This document shows positions 40,994 to 48,857 of a stretch of 64,000 nt of DNA, in pieces. The position numbers and the translations under genes were made by a program. Location of the stretch: NCBI GenBank assembly GCA_951813615.1, contig OX638377.1, positions 3,038,001-3,102,000 of the forward strand, written 5' to 3'. Source of the stretch: an uncultured Latescibacterota bacterium. Lineage in GTDB: Bacteria > Latescibacterota > UBA2968 > UBA8231. Position 1 is the stretch's first letter. Every line of letters starts with the position of its first letter. The notes under the pieces are model-generated. The model worked only from the letters and a program-made list of their open reading frames with translations. It was not told the DNA's origin and did not search any database.

Positions 40994-41284
40994 TCAGGAA
41001 GGCTGTATCATATCGGCCATGGCTTGTTCAATGGTTTTCGTATCTACGCCATGGTTTTGCAGACTTTCCACGAATAGTTCAAGTCCAGGGTTGTTTTCCA
41101 GCCGCATCAGATCCTGACGAAGACCTTGGCCTATGTAGGCTCGAATGAGCGGTTGGTAGCCAGAGAATCCCAATTGAGGAGCTACTCTTTTAAGATCTTC
41201 AATTACATCCTCCGGCATGCGAATGCTCACCGGGACCATCTTCCGATTCTTATCCAGTCGTCTCCGTAACTCATCGCTCTTCAT
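40994..41284 (-). CDS. BrnA-like ribbon-helix-helix antitoxin
   Basis: 96 residues, ATG at 41284, overlapping the BrnT gene by 14 bases. A ribbon-helix-helix core is visible at about 14-55 (KMVPVSIRMPEDVIEDLKRVAPQLGFSGYQPLIRAYIG), where the strand VPVSIRMP precedes two helices, as in CopG/BrnA-type repressors. The C-terminal half is acidic and helical. As the gene follows BrnT, it should neutralise the toxin and repress the pair. Confidence 0.83.
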   Translation of the reverse strand: MKSDELRRRLDKNRKMVPVSIRMPEDVIEDLKRVAPQLGFSGYQPLIRAYIGQGLRQDLMRLENNPGLELFVESLQNHGVDTKTIEQAMADMIQPS

Positions 41285-41570
41285 AGCTCATTCTCTCAGT
41301 TGGCGTTGCCGGCCGCGCGGAGATGAGGCGAAATCTGTCGCCATGTCGTTCGGCATAAACAACACACAGGAGCTTCCATTGGAGGGTCATTCCGATTAGC
41401 GTATCCCTGACTTCATGCCCGTGATGTTCACTTTCCAATACCAGGACGAATGGGTCGAAGAAGGTCTCACAGGCTGCTTCGAAATCAACTCCGTGCTTTT
41501 CGATGTTGGCTTCTGCCTTGTCGCTGTCCCACTCGAATTCGATACCATGAAGCCGAATCGTTACGTCCAT
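41271..41570 (-). CDS. BrnT-family ribonuclease toxin
   Basis: 99 residues from the ATG at 41570. A TTG at 41582 would add four residues. BrnT motif: GIEFEWDSDKAEANIEKHGVDFEAACETF at about 8-36, DFEAA being the usual F..A. The ending RPATPTERMSYE is the family's RxATxxERxxYE signature with Arg and Glu of the RelE-like active site. BrnT cleaves RNA under stress. It lies 55 bases after the Res stop, so it is embedded in the restriction operon. Confidence 0.9.
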   Translation of the reverse strand: MDVTIRLHGIEFEWDSDKAEANIEKHGVDFEAACETFFDPFVLVLESEHHGHEVRDTLIGMTLQWKLLCVVYAERHGDRFRLISARPATPTERMSYEER

Positions 41571-41625
41571 ATCCAGACTCAAACTTACGATTATGTATAT
41601 ACATCGTCAATACAATGTTCGATCC

Positions 41626-44600
41626 CTATCCCGTTGTTCGAAACCCCTCAACCAACCGATCAAACGCATCTTCCATCCCGGACACATCAGTGAACTCGGC
41701 AAAAGCCCAGCGCCCGTAGTCCCGGTGATGATTCACACCAGGTACCCAATAGGTATCCATAGTCGTCTTCTTGTCCTTGGCGTCTTCCCCCCGATAGCCC
41801 TTGATCTCGACGATCAGATTCAGCAGATCATTGTCGCCACGGCCATCATCAATGCGGACGATAAAGTCCGGCAGGTACGTCCGCATTTCCGACCCACGAC
41901 GATAGGGTACCTCCAAGCCGAGATTGTGGTTTTTGACGTAGGCTTTGACGTATGGCTGGGATTCAGCGACGCGGCAAAACTCCCCTTCCCAATCGCTGTC
42001 AAGAACCAGCCAATTGATGTGACAACGGCGGGGGTCAGCCTGCCAGCGGCTAGCCTTGGTCGTGTTGAAATTCACATGGGCTGTCGAACCAACGGGATTG
42101 TACGGATCGAGCACCGCTTTAACCGGGCGACTGTCGATTCCTTCGCGCGTGATGGCGGCAAAGATGCGCTCGCAGGCCGTGTCGGCTAGTTCTTGGTACA
42201 TAAGTTGGGCGGGATACGTGCCGCCCTTGCAGTCGAGGTAGCCATCGAGCCACTGTCTGGCGATGCGCTTGAGCTGGCCGAAGAGATAGAGCTTGGGCTC
42301 TTCGCCCGGATCGCGGAACTTGGTGTAAAGCAGCCGCTGGGTTAGGTGAAACAGGAGAGTCGAGGTCCGCAGGTCGTTGGTGTGAACCAGATTGAGATCG
42401 ACGCCCTCGCCGATAATCCCCTGGTTCCTCGTAATCGACGGACCAATAAGAGCGGGCGTCAGTTCCAGCACCGAGTCTCTGTTAAACTCGGCCTCAAGCC
42501 GCTCTTCCGGCAATTCCACTCGATACCCAGCCACCCGAGGAAAACAAATCTCCAGCGCATCCCGTTCGGGCCGCACGGCTCGCACATGAACAGTCTCTCG
42601 CGGCTGCTTCTGCGGGGCTAGGACGGGCTTGGCCGTAAAGTCGAACGGAATGCCCAAAACATCCGCGTACTCGACATCGAACAAGCCCTCTTCGTTGAGA
42701 TCGTAGGACTGCCGCCGCAACGCCCGGCCAATAACCTGCTCGCAAAGCAACTGCGTCCCAAAGGCGCGCACGCCCAGCACATGGCTGACAGTATTCGCAT
42801 CCCACCCTTCCGTAAGCATCGACACCGACACCACGCAGCGAATCGAATCCCCTAGCCGCCCCGGTTTGCCGACAGTATTCATAACCTCACGGAGCAGTTC
42901 TTGGTCGCTGATGTTCTCGGCCTGACGGCGATCCCCAGTGCGCTCGATGATCTCCCGCCGAAAGCGATCAATCTCGTCAGCGGCCATGCTGCGGAAGTTC
43001 CTGTCGAGCGCGTCGCCGGACTCCAATTGTTCGCTGTCGATCAACAGCGTGCGAGGCCGTGGGTACTGGTTGCCCTGTTCGTCAAAGTTGCGAAACAATT
43101 CTAAGCGCCCATTTACCAACGTCGTCGAGCCATCCTCGTTCTCGCGGTGGAAGCCGGATATGTAGTCGTACACCAGCTTGGAAGTCGAGGTATTATTGCA
43201 GACCACGATGAAGCACGGCGGGACGCCTTTACGCACCTTCTCCATCAACTCAAAAGTTTTCTGATAATGTCCGTAGAGGGCGTCCAACGCAGTCTGCAAC
43301 TCCACGGGCAGACTGAGGGGATCGAGGGTCTTAGCCTTGCCCCGCCCCTTCTTCGGCATGTCGCTGCGGATGTGTTCCCAGAGATTGCGGAACTTGGGCA
43401 TGTCGCCGCCGGGGATGTTGTCGGCCACCGGCACGCGGGGCAGTTTGACGATGCCGCATTCAATGGCGTCCATGAGCGAAAAATCGCACATCGTCCACGG
43501 GAACAACGTGCCTTCGGCATAGCCCGACCCGCGCAAAAAGAAGGGCGTCGCCGAGAGGTCCATCACTCGGCTAATACCCAATTTATCGCCGACAATTTCC
43601 AGCCCCGAAATCCACAGCCGCGCCGCTTCCGTATTCCTTTCAGCTTCCCTTCTGTCATCTCCCTTGAGCTCGCCTTCCTCCTCTTCGCCCGGCTTCTCGC
43701 GATAGCAGTGGTGCGCCTCGTCGTTGAGGATCAAGACGTTCTTTAGACCCATGAGTTCGGGCATCACCCGCTGCAGCATTTGCCCCTCGGTCTCCAGAGT
43801 CGTCAGCGTCTCGCCCCGTCCCTGCAGCAAAGAACGTCCGCCTTTGGAAAGCTCCATGCGTTCGCGCAGCTTGAAGGCGTGATAGTTGGTGATGACGATC
43901 TTGGCCTTTTCCAAGTCGGGCAGCATGTCGTTCGGAACCAGCTCGCGGCTCTGGTAATAACTGTCCGGGTCGTTCGGCTGCAGTACGCGCAGGCGGTCCT
44001 TGATGGTGATACCGGGTGTGACCACCAAAAAACCGCGCGTGAAGCGGCGGCTCTGGGGCCGACGCACCGCATTGACGGTCTGCCAAGCGATCAACATCGC
44101 CATGACCGTGGTCTTGCCAGTGCCAGTCGCCAACTTGAGCGCCAACCGTGACAGCGGCAGGTCTGGATTGGCGTTGTTGTTGGCGTCCTCCAGATGATCG
44201 AGGAAGTCCCTACCAACCCGTCCCATGCGCGGCGCAACCTCGATGAGCCAAATAGCGGTCTCCACCGCTTCAACTTGGCAGAAGAAGGGCCGAATGCCAC
44301 TAAAGCTGTGGTGCCGCCAGTGCTGGAGCAGACGCGCCGTCTCTGGGGTCACCTGCCATTGGCTCGGATTCGGCAGGTCGCGCCAGCGGTCAACCTGCTG
44401 GCGAACCCCGTTGATGATGGCCGTCAGGTCGTATTGCTGGCCACCGGTTTCGAGCTTCTGCGCCGCCTCGTCGAACACTAGCCTAGCCTGTTGCCCAGAT
44501 CCCTTGCGCCTCTTCGGCTGCGGAATCGGCGTGACGAACTCGGCCGGTCGGCGGCTTTCAACTACCTGCTGCGTCGGTTGCCCAGTCTCGTCCAGTTCCC

Positions 44601-44664
44601 AATGCCGACTCGGACGCTCGTACGGCGAGTTGAGGACAGGCTGTTCAAAGAATAGATCAGTCAA
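41626..44664 (-). CDS. Type III-like restriction subunit (Res): helicase-nuclease
   Basis: 1012 residues from a TTG at 44664, no better start being available. Opens with DLFFEQPVLNSPYERP, a signature I associate with the BPTD_3080-type restriction family (from memory). Helicase superfamily 2: Walker A LATGTGKTTVMAML (about 183-197), DEAHH box ILNDEAHHCY (about 312-321), motif VI QVIGRALRR (about 640-648). C-terminal PD-(D/E)xK nuclease: YLPDFIVRI...LIVEIKGYR (about 930-956), with Asp, Glu and Lys present. It should translocate on and cut unmethylated DNA together with Mod. Unusually, Mod lies nearly 2.3 kb away across nine small genes. Confidence 0.9.
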   Translation of the reverse strand: MTDLFFEQPVLNSPYERPSRHWELDETGQPTQQVVESRRPAEFVTPIPQPKRRKGSGQQARLVFDEAAQKLETGGQQYDLTAIINGVRQQVDRWRDLPNPSQWQVTPETARLLQHWRHHSFSGIRPFFCQVEAVETAIWLIEVAPRMGRVGRDFLDHLEDANNNANPDLPLSRLALKLATGTGKTTVMAMLIAWQTVNAVRRPQSRRFTRGFLVVTPGITIKDRLRVLQPNDPDSYYQSRELVPNDMLPDLEKAKIVITNYHAFKLRERMELSKGGRSLLQGRGETLTTLETEGQMLQRVMPELMGLKNVLILNDEAHHCYREKPGEEEEGELKGDDRREAERNTEAARLWISGLEIVGDKLGISRVMDLSATPFFLRGSGYAEGTLFPWTMCDFSLMDAIECGIVKLPRVPVADNIPGGDMPKFRNLWEHIRSDMPKKGRGKAKTLDPLSLPVELQTALDALYGHYQKTFELMEKVRKGVPPCFIVVCNNTSTSKLVYDYISGFHRENEDGSTTLVNGRLELFRNFDEQGNQYPRPRTLLIDSEQLESGDALDRNFRSMAADEIDRFRREIIERTGDRRQAENISDQELLREVMNTVGKPGRLGDSIRCVVSVSMLTEGWDANTVSHVLGVRAFGTQLLCEQVIGRALRRQSYDLNEEGLFDVEYADVLGIPFDFTAKPVLAPQKQPRETVHVRAVRPERDALEICFPRVAGYRVELPEERLEAEFNRDSVLELTPALIGPSITRNQGIIGEGVDLNLVHTNDLRTSTLLFHLTQRLLYTKFRDPGEEPKLYLFGQLKRIARQWLDGYLDCKGGTYPAQLMYQELADTACERIFAAITREGIDSRPVKAVLDPYNPVGSTAHVNFNTTKASRWQADPRRCHINWLVLDSDWEGEFCRVAESQPYVKAYVKNHNLGLEVPYRRGSEMRTYLPDFIVRIDDGRGDNDLLNLIVEIKGYRGEDAKDKKTTMDTYWVPGVNHHRDYGRWAFAEFTDVSGMEDAFDRLVEGFRTTG

Positions 44665-44675
44665 AACGATGCACT

Positions 44676-44731
44676 TTCTAAATTCCAGACCTCATCCAAT
44701 CCACTGTCGGGAATTCAACGACTATATCGAA
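44676..44731 (-). repeat. Degenerate copy of the 47-aa leader segment, before Res
   Basis: 56 bases, 45 identical to 46560-46615, same orientation. On the minus strand it reads FDIVVEFPTVDW but is closed by stops on both sides. It overlaps the last codons of the AlbA_2 gene. Confidence 0.75.
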
Positions 44732-46506
44732 TTAAGTGGCGAGGATGCTCCGGCTTTAGCGACGCCCTTGGGACCCGGGGGTTCGTATTCCAACAGCGCC
44801 GACTTCCCGATCATCTCAATGAATCGCACGATCCATTCAAACCCGTTGACGTCCGTGAGCCGCAAGGGCTGATTCAATCTGCAGTGAACGGGTTGCTGCT
44901 TGCCGTCATCAATGGCGACGTTCGTCGCGTAAAGGTACATGCGGTCGAGATCATCGAGGATTGGGTTTAGTCGCCCAGTCAAATCGGGCAAATGACCCGT
45001 TCCCTCCGTGAACACCGCCGAGCCGCCTAGCGGCAGCGTCTCAAGCTGTACGGAGAGCGGTTCCGGCGGGTGCCAATCCCGCTCCACGTGGGCGGCGTGT
45101 CCCGGTGCCGCGCAGAAAACGGTGATGGGAAGTTCCGAATGAAACCCAAAAGCGACCCGGCCAAACGTATCTGTTTCCCCCTCCATCCAAGTATTGTTGG
45201 GATACAGCGCAACTACCTGTGCACCTACAAGCGGCTGACCAGCGACGGATACCAACACCTCTCCTTCGATACCCGTTACCGGTGGACGGGCGGAAGGTAT
45301 CGTCAGCCGCAGTTCCGCACCGCCGAGCAGCTCGTATTCTGGCTCGCGTCCTGTCAGCTCCCGAGTCTGCTCGTAGATGATCGGAACTCCTTCACCGCGT
45401 TGCTCTAAGAAATACTGCCGATCACCCGCACCGGCAATATCCTCTACCGCGAGCATACGGAGGATGGACGCGAGCGTTTCGTTGCGAGTGGCTTGTCGAT
45501 TGCGCATGGCCTCGATAGGCAGCGTGTTGGGCAGGGCACCCGGCGAGTACAACTCAAGGCGATCGTCAAAAATGAAGAGCCGTATCTTCGCATTCTCCAT
45601 CGAGTAGTCGCGGTGGACCACAGCGTTGACGATGGCCTCAAATACCGCCCGCGGACTAAATTGCGGGGTCTCTACCCGCCCAGGGGCCTTGTGCGCCGCT
45701 ACCCGCGTATTGAGTCTGGCGAAGTTGACAGCATTGCGGATCTGCTGATCCAATGGGCCAGTGATGGACGCCGCATCGTGCTGGCTCGCACTGCCGAGTA
45801 CCGTGCCGCGATAGCGAACAGCTTCGATCATCGCGCCGCGTATGTACTCATCCGGGCGTGTGGTGCAAAGCAGCGCCCCGGCCACTGTTGCGCGGATCAC
45901 GCCGCTGTCATCCTCCCGCACCAACCCCAGCTTTGTGAGTTGGACTGCTGTAGGCTCGGTGGCGCGCGAACTCAGAAAGCGATCCGCTAGAGTCTCGTCG
46001 AGCGTGTTGGATCCGGTTCCGGCAACGATCACTTCGTCAGGGCCAAGCTGACCAGAACGCCCCCGCTGCTGAAATAGACGGTTCAATGCTTCCGATGATA
46101 GTTCACGCTTAGAGCTGCCTTGTCGAGAAAGATACCCCCCAGGACTCTTGTGGACCAGCGCACTCTGTTCGACTTCGACAACCAGCACAAACGAACCATC
46201 CGGCAGAGCCAACCGTTGGGTGACGAACGCCAACGGGGGACGGATGCTGTCTGAACAAACCTCGCCGACGAAGGCTTCCAGCGCATCCATCTGTTCGCGG
46301 TTCATCGACCGCACCTCACCGGCCTCTGACACACTGAAAATCAATGTGCCGCCTATGGTGTTGCCAAAAGCGGCCAACTCGTCGGCGACCGTCTCTCGAC
46401 GAGGTGCACGGACGCGGTTACCAGTGAACTCGACTTCCTTGAACTCAACTCGGCTGTCCTCGCCGAGTTCGAGTTGCTGCAACAAGCTATCGCTATCCCA
46501 GGGCAT
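44722..46506 (-). CDS. AlbA_2 / HATPase protein with C-terminal Ig-like domains (Schlafen-type)
   Basis: 594 residues, ATG at 46506. The N-terminal AlbA_2 (Schlafen-type) DNA/RNA-binding domain has RVEFKEVEFTGNRV (about 18-31) and ELAAFGNTIGGTLIFSV (about 43-59). The ATPase-C-terminal half typical of the family is at about 290-400: VFEAIVNAVVHRDYSMENAK contains the E...NA..HRDYS nucleotide motif, and GVPIIYEQTRELTGREPEY follows. Beyond about 415 there is an unusual addition, a carboxypeptidase-regulatory-like fold (VSVAGQPLVGAQVVALYPNN), then about 100 residues without recognised motif. Such proteins occur in defence islands near restriction systems. The gene is 57 bases upstream of Res. The Ig-like extension is what is new here. 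Confidence 0.85.
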   Translation of the reverse strand: MPWDSDSLLQQLELGEDSRVEFKEVEFTGNRVRAPRRETVADELAAFGNTIGGTLIFSVSEAGEVRSMNREQMDALEAFVGEVCSDSIRPPLAFVTQRLALPDGSFVLVVEVEQSALVHKSPGGYLSRQGSSKRELSSEALNRLFQQRGRSGQLGPDEVIVAGTGSNTLDETLADRFLSSRATEPTAVQLTKLGLVREDDSGVIRATVAGALLCTTRPDEYIRGAMIEAVRYRGTVLGSASQHDAASITGPLDQQIRNAVNFARLNTRVAAHKAPGRVETPQFSPRAVFEAIVNAVVHRDYSMENAKIRLFIFDDRLELYSPGALPNTLPIEAMRNRQATRNETLASILRMLAVEDIAGAGDRQYFLEQRGEGVPIIYEQTRELTGREPEYELLGGAELRLTIPSARPPVTGIEGEVLVSVAGQPLVGAQVVALYPNNTWMEGETDTFGRVAFGFHSELPITVFCAAPGHAAHVERDWHPPEPLSVQLETLPLGGSAVFTEGTGHLPDLTGRLNPILDDLDRMYLYATNVAIDDGKQQPVHCRLNQPLRLTDVNGFEWIVRFIEMIGKSALLEYEPPGPKGVAKAGASSPLNSI

Positions 46507-46636
46507 TATCGCTCTCCCTTGGCAATTTCCGCAGCACCAAGCTATCAGCGCGTTGCCATTTATAGATTCCAGATCCCGCCCAATCTACCGTCGGCAACTC
46601 AACGTCTATATCGAAAGGCGGTAAGAATACTCCCAC
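46493..46636 (-). CDS. Possible 47-aa leader ORF translationally coupled to the AlbA_2 gene
   Basis: A GTG at 46636 with AAGGGA about five bases upstream opens a frame of 47 codons (GVFLPPFDIDVELPTVDWAG...RESDNALG) that ends with a TAG inside the first codons of the AlbA_2 gene, a 14-base overlap typical of coupled genes. A damaged copy of its centre lies before Res (44676). Third-position differences between the copies (GAA/GAG, ACA/ACG, GTG/GTA) suggest it was under protein-level selection. Could be a genuine small protein, a leader peptide, or the remains of a gene end. Confidence 0.45.
   Translation of the reverse strand: MGVFLPPFDIDVELPTVDWAGSGIYKWQRADSLVLRKLPRESDNALG
46560..46615 (-). 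repeat. Intact copy of the leader segment, before the AlbA_2 gene
   Basis: Direct-repeat partner of 44676-44731, 80% identical over 56 bases. The pair brackets the AlbA_2 gene, consistent with its insertion or with duplication of its upstream region. Confidence 0.75.
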
Positions 46637-46652
46637 TCCAGTCCCTTCCCGC

Positions 46653-47687
46653 TCACCCCTGCGGCATGAACATCAGCTTAATCCCCTCCTGCCCCTCGGC
46701 CATATCAAAAGCCCGCTGCCATTCACTCAGGGCAAAGTGGTGGGTAATCAGCTTCTCGCTGGGAATAAAGCCCCGCTCGATCAGCCGCAGCGCCCGCTTC
46801 CAAGCCGGTCGCCGCTGCCCAATGCCGCCGGAGACCTCGAGTTCGTTGTAGGCGATCTTCTCAAAGTCAATCTCCACCGGCGCACCCGGCAGACCCATCT
46901 GGGAAAAGCGGCCCCGCTTGCGCACAAGTTCCAAAGCCAATCGCATAGCCGGTGCCACCCCCGCGCACTCAACCACCACGTCGGCACCATAGCCGCCAGT
47001 CAACTCGCGCACCCGCGCCACTGGGTCGCAGGCCGTAATATCGATCGTGTGTTGCACGCCCAGGTCCTCAGCCAATTTCAGCCGCTCAGTATCTCGGTCG
47101 GTACCGCAGAGAATCACAGTCCCCCCCTCAGCCAGCGCCACTAGCGCCGAGAACAAACCCACCGGCCCAGGCCCGGTAATGGCAACGAAATCCCCCGCCG
47201 TCACGCCAGCCTGCTCAATAACCGAATGCACGCAGCAGGCCAACAGCTCGGTCAGGGCACCGGCTTCAAACCCCACGCCCTCGGGCAGCTTGTGGACAAA
47301 CGTCGCATTGCAGTAGGGCGCAAAGCAGCCGTGATGCCAGTAACCCATGACCTTGCGATTGGGGCAAAGATTGTAGTGCTCGCTCAAGCAGTAGTCGCAG
47401 TCGCCGCAGATGTACACGCTCGGCTCGCCAGTCACGCGGTCGCCCACCTGTACTTGGTCGCCGACTTCCGCGCCCTTTTCCACCACCACGCCGCTGAACT
47501 CGTGTCCCATGACGACCGGCGTCTGGATATTGTAGTTGATGGTATCGCGGTACACGTGTAGATCCGATCCGCAAATCCCAGTCGCCTGCACCTCGACCTT
47601 CACCTGATTGGGGCCGGGCGGCGCGTCCGCCAAGTCGCGCAACTCGACAAATCCGTCACCCCGCTGATATTTGACTACTCCCTGCAT
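46653..47687 (-). CDS. Zinc-dependent medium-chain alcohol dehydrogenase
   Basis: 344 residues, ATG at 47687 with AAGGAGAAT upstream. MDR superfamily: catalytic-zinc residues in GICGSDLHVY (Cys about 38) and GHEFSGVVVEKG (His/Glu about 62-63), and the structural-zinc loop CGDCDYCLSEHYNLC with four Cys at about 92, 95, 98 and 106. Rossmann motif GPGPVGLFSALVA at about 169-181. Closest in style to sorbitol/threonine dehydrogenase-like enzymes. NAD or NADP and the exact polyol or alcohol cannot be named. It follows the CsgG-like lipoprotein gene by two bases, an operon pair. Confidence 0.9.
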   Translation of the reverse strand: MQGVVKYQRGDGFVELRDLADAPPGPNQVKVEVQATGICGSDLHVYRDTINYNIQTPVVMGHEFSGVVVEKGAEVGDQVQVGDRVTGEPSVYICGDCDYCLSEHYNLCPNRKVMGYWHHGCFAPYCNATFVHKLPEGVGFEAGALTELLACCVHSVIEQAGVTAGDFVAITGPGPVGLFSALVALAEGGTVILCGTDRDTERLKLAEDLGVQHTIDITACDPVARVRELTGGYGADVVVECAGVAPAMRLALELVRKRGRFSQMGLPGAPVEIDFEKIAYNELEVSGGIGQRRPAWKRALRLIERGFIPSEKLITHHFALSEWQRAFDMAEGQEGIKLMFMPQG

Positions 47688-47689
47688 CG

Positions 47690-48700
47690 CTATTCTCCTT
47701 CTGCGATCTCAAGTCGGTCGCCTGGCTTGATCTCCCCGGTTGCGCGCAGCACCCGCAAGCTGGCGAGCCGAGTGCTGATGATTTCGACGATTTCGACGAG
47801 GGCAACCGACTCTTCGGGGTCCAGCCCCTCGGCCTCTATCCGCTCGTTGCCGGGATAGACGAAAAAGCGCAATCGCGGCCGGATGCCGTGTGCGCTGCCG
47901 ATATTAGCGTAAATGTCCTCGCTGTACACGGCGATGACTTCGGGCGCATCGCCCTCGAACACCAAGCCCTCTGGCTCAAAAGCAGCAGCTACCTTTTGCA
48001 CCAACTCGCCCACAGCCTCTACCGTCGCCTGCCCCAACAGGGCTTGGCGAAACTCCTCCGAGCCAAACTCCAGCTCCTTCAAGCCGGCAAATTGCAGATC
48101 CTGCTCGCGCGGCTTGCCCAACAGGTCGAGCCCCACATCGCGGTCGGTGAGCTCGCGGAGTGCCTCTGCCTTACCAATTGCACTGCCGTTGTCAGCCCGC
48201 ACGATCTCGACGCTCATCTGCGCCACAGCCGAATAGGATTTGTAGCCTCCCAATAAGGGGTCCCCCACCGACAGGCGGCGCATGTCGTAGTCCTGCAACA
48301 GGCCCACGATTACGAAATCAGCTCCCAACTCGCGGCCAATCGCGAGGGCTTTATCGTAGTCGGCAAACCCCCACTCCAGCGCCAACTCGGCAACCGCGTT
48401 AAACGGGACGACCTCCCAATTGCGCGCGGCCGCTAACTCCGCGCTGAGCATGTTAGCCAGCTCGTATTCGACGTTCCACACGCCCTCGCGAAACCCCGAC
48501 TCATCGACAAACGGCACCACGGCCACAAAGTCGGGCCGGGGGCCGGAGCCATAGCGCTGGCGCTTCTCCAAGTACTGCTCTAGCGCGCTCGGCGGCTCGG
48601 CAGGCGGCTCGGGCGTCTGCCAATCCTCCGGGCCTCCCGCAGGAGAGGTCAGGGGGGCGCAACTACACCACAAAAGAAATGCAACGGTCCATTTTTTCAT
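47690..48700 (-). CDS. CsgG/LpoB-like exported lipoprotein with FlgT-like C-terminal domain
   Basis: 336 residues from the ATG at 48700. The frame stays open another 59 codons but those cross the divergent promoter region. N-terminus KKWTVAFLLWCSCAP is a lipoprotein-type signal, though the box is irregular (CSC). Residues about 50-215 recall the CsgG/LpoB/TolB-N fold (VAVVPFVDESG, NMLSAELAAARNWEVV, GRELGADFVIVGLL). The C-terminal segment from about 250 (IYANIGSAHGIRPRLRFFVYPGN, SLRVLRATGEIKPGDRLEI) resembles the FlgT C-domain seen in outer-membrane-associated assemblies. Likely an outer-membrane or periplasmic accessory. The pairing with an alcohol dehydrogenase is not explained. Confidence 0.65.
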   Translation of the reverse strand: MKKWTVAFLLWCSCAPLTSPAGGPEDWQTPEPPAEPPSALEQYLEKRQRYGSGPRPDFVAVVPFVDESGFREGVWNVEYELANMLSAELAAARNWEVVPFNAVAELALEWGFADYDKALAIGRELGADFVIVGLLQDYDMRRLSVGDPLLGGYKSYSAVAQMSVEIVRADNGSAIGKAEALRELTDRDVGLDLLGKPREQDLQFAGLKELEFGSEEFRQALLGQATVEAVGELVQKVAAAFEPEGLVFEGDAPEVIAVYSEDIYANIGSAHGIRPRLRFFVYPGNERIEAEGLDPEESVALVEIVEIISTRLASLRVLRATGEIKPGDRLEIAEGE

Positions 48701-48789
48701 TGCGAATTCCACCAAGAAAAGTGCGATCGTGCCGCGTGGCATAAAAAGCGGCCTGCCCAGTTCTATGTCAACGCGGAGCGTCGCGCACC

Positions 48790-48818
48790 TTGACAGTGTT
48801 TTTCCTCGGCGATACGTT
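48790..48818 (+). promoter_or_regulatory. Predicted promoter of addBA
   Basis: TTGACA (48790-48795), 17-base spacer, TACGTT (48813-48818), 39 bases before the ATG at 48858. It favours that start over a GTG at 48729, which would lie upstream of the promoter. Confidence 0.5.
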
Positions 48819-48857
48819 GCCAACGCACCCTTCCACGCCATTCCCAACCTGCTACTC

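Noticed and set aside
34500..46650. A prophage or integrative element carrying the island
   Set aside because: No integrase, transposase, tRNA boundary or structural phage gene was seen. Only local duplication scars exist.
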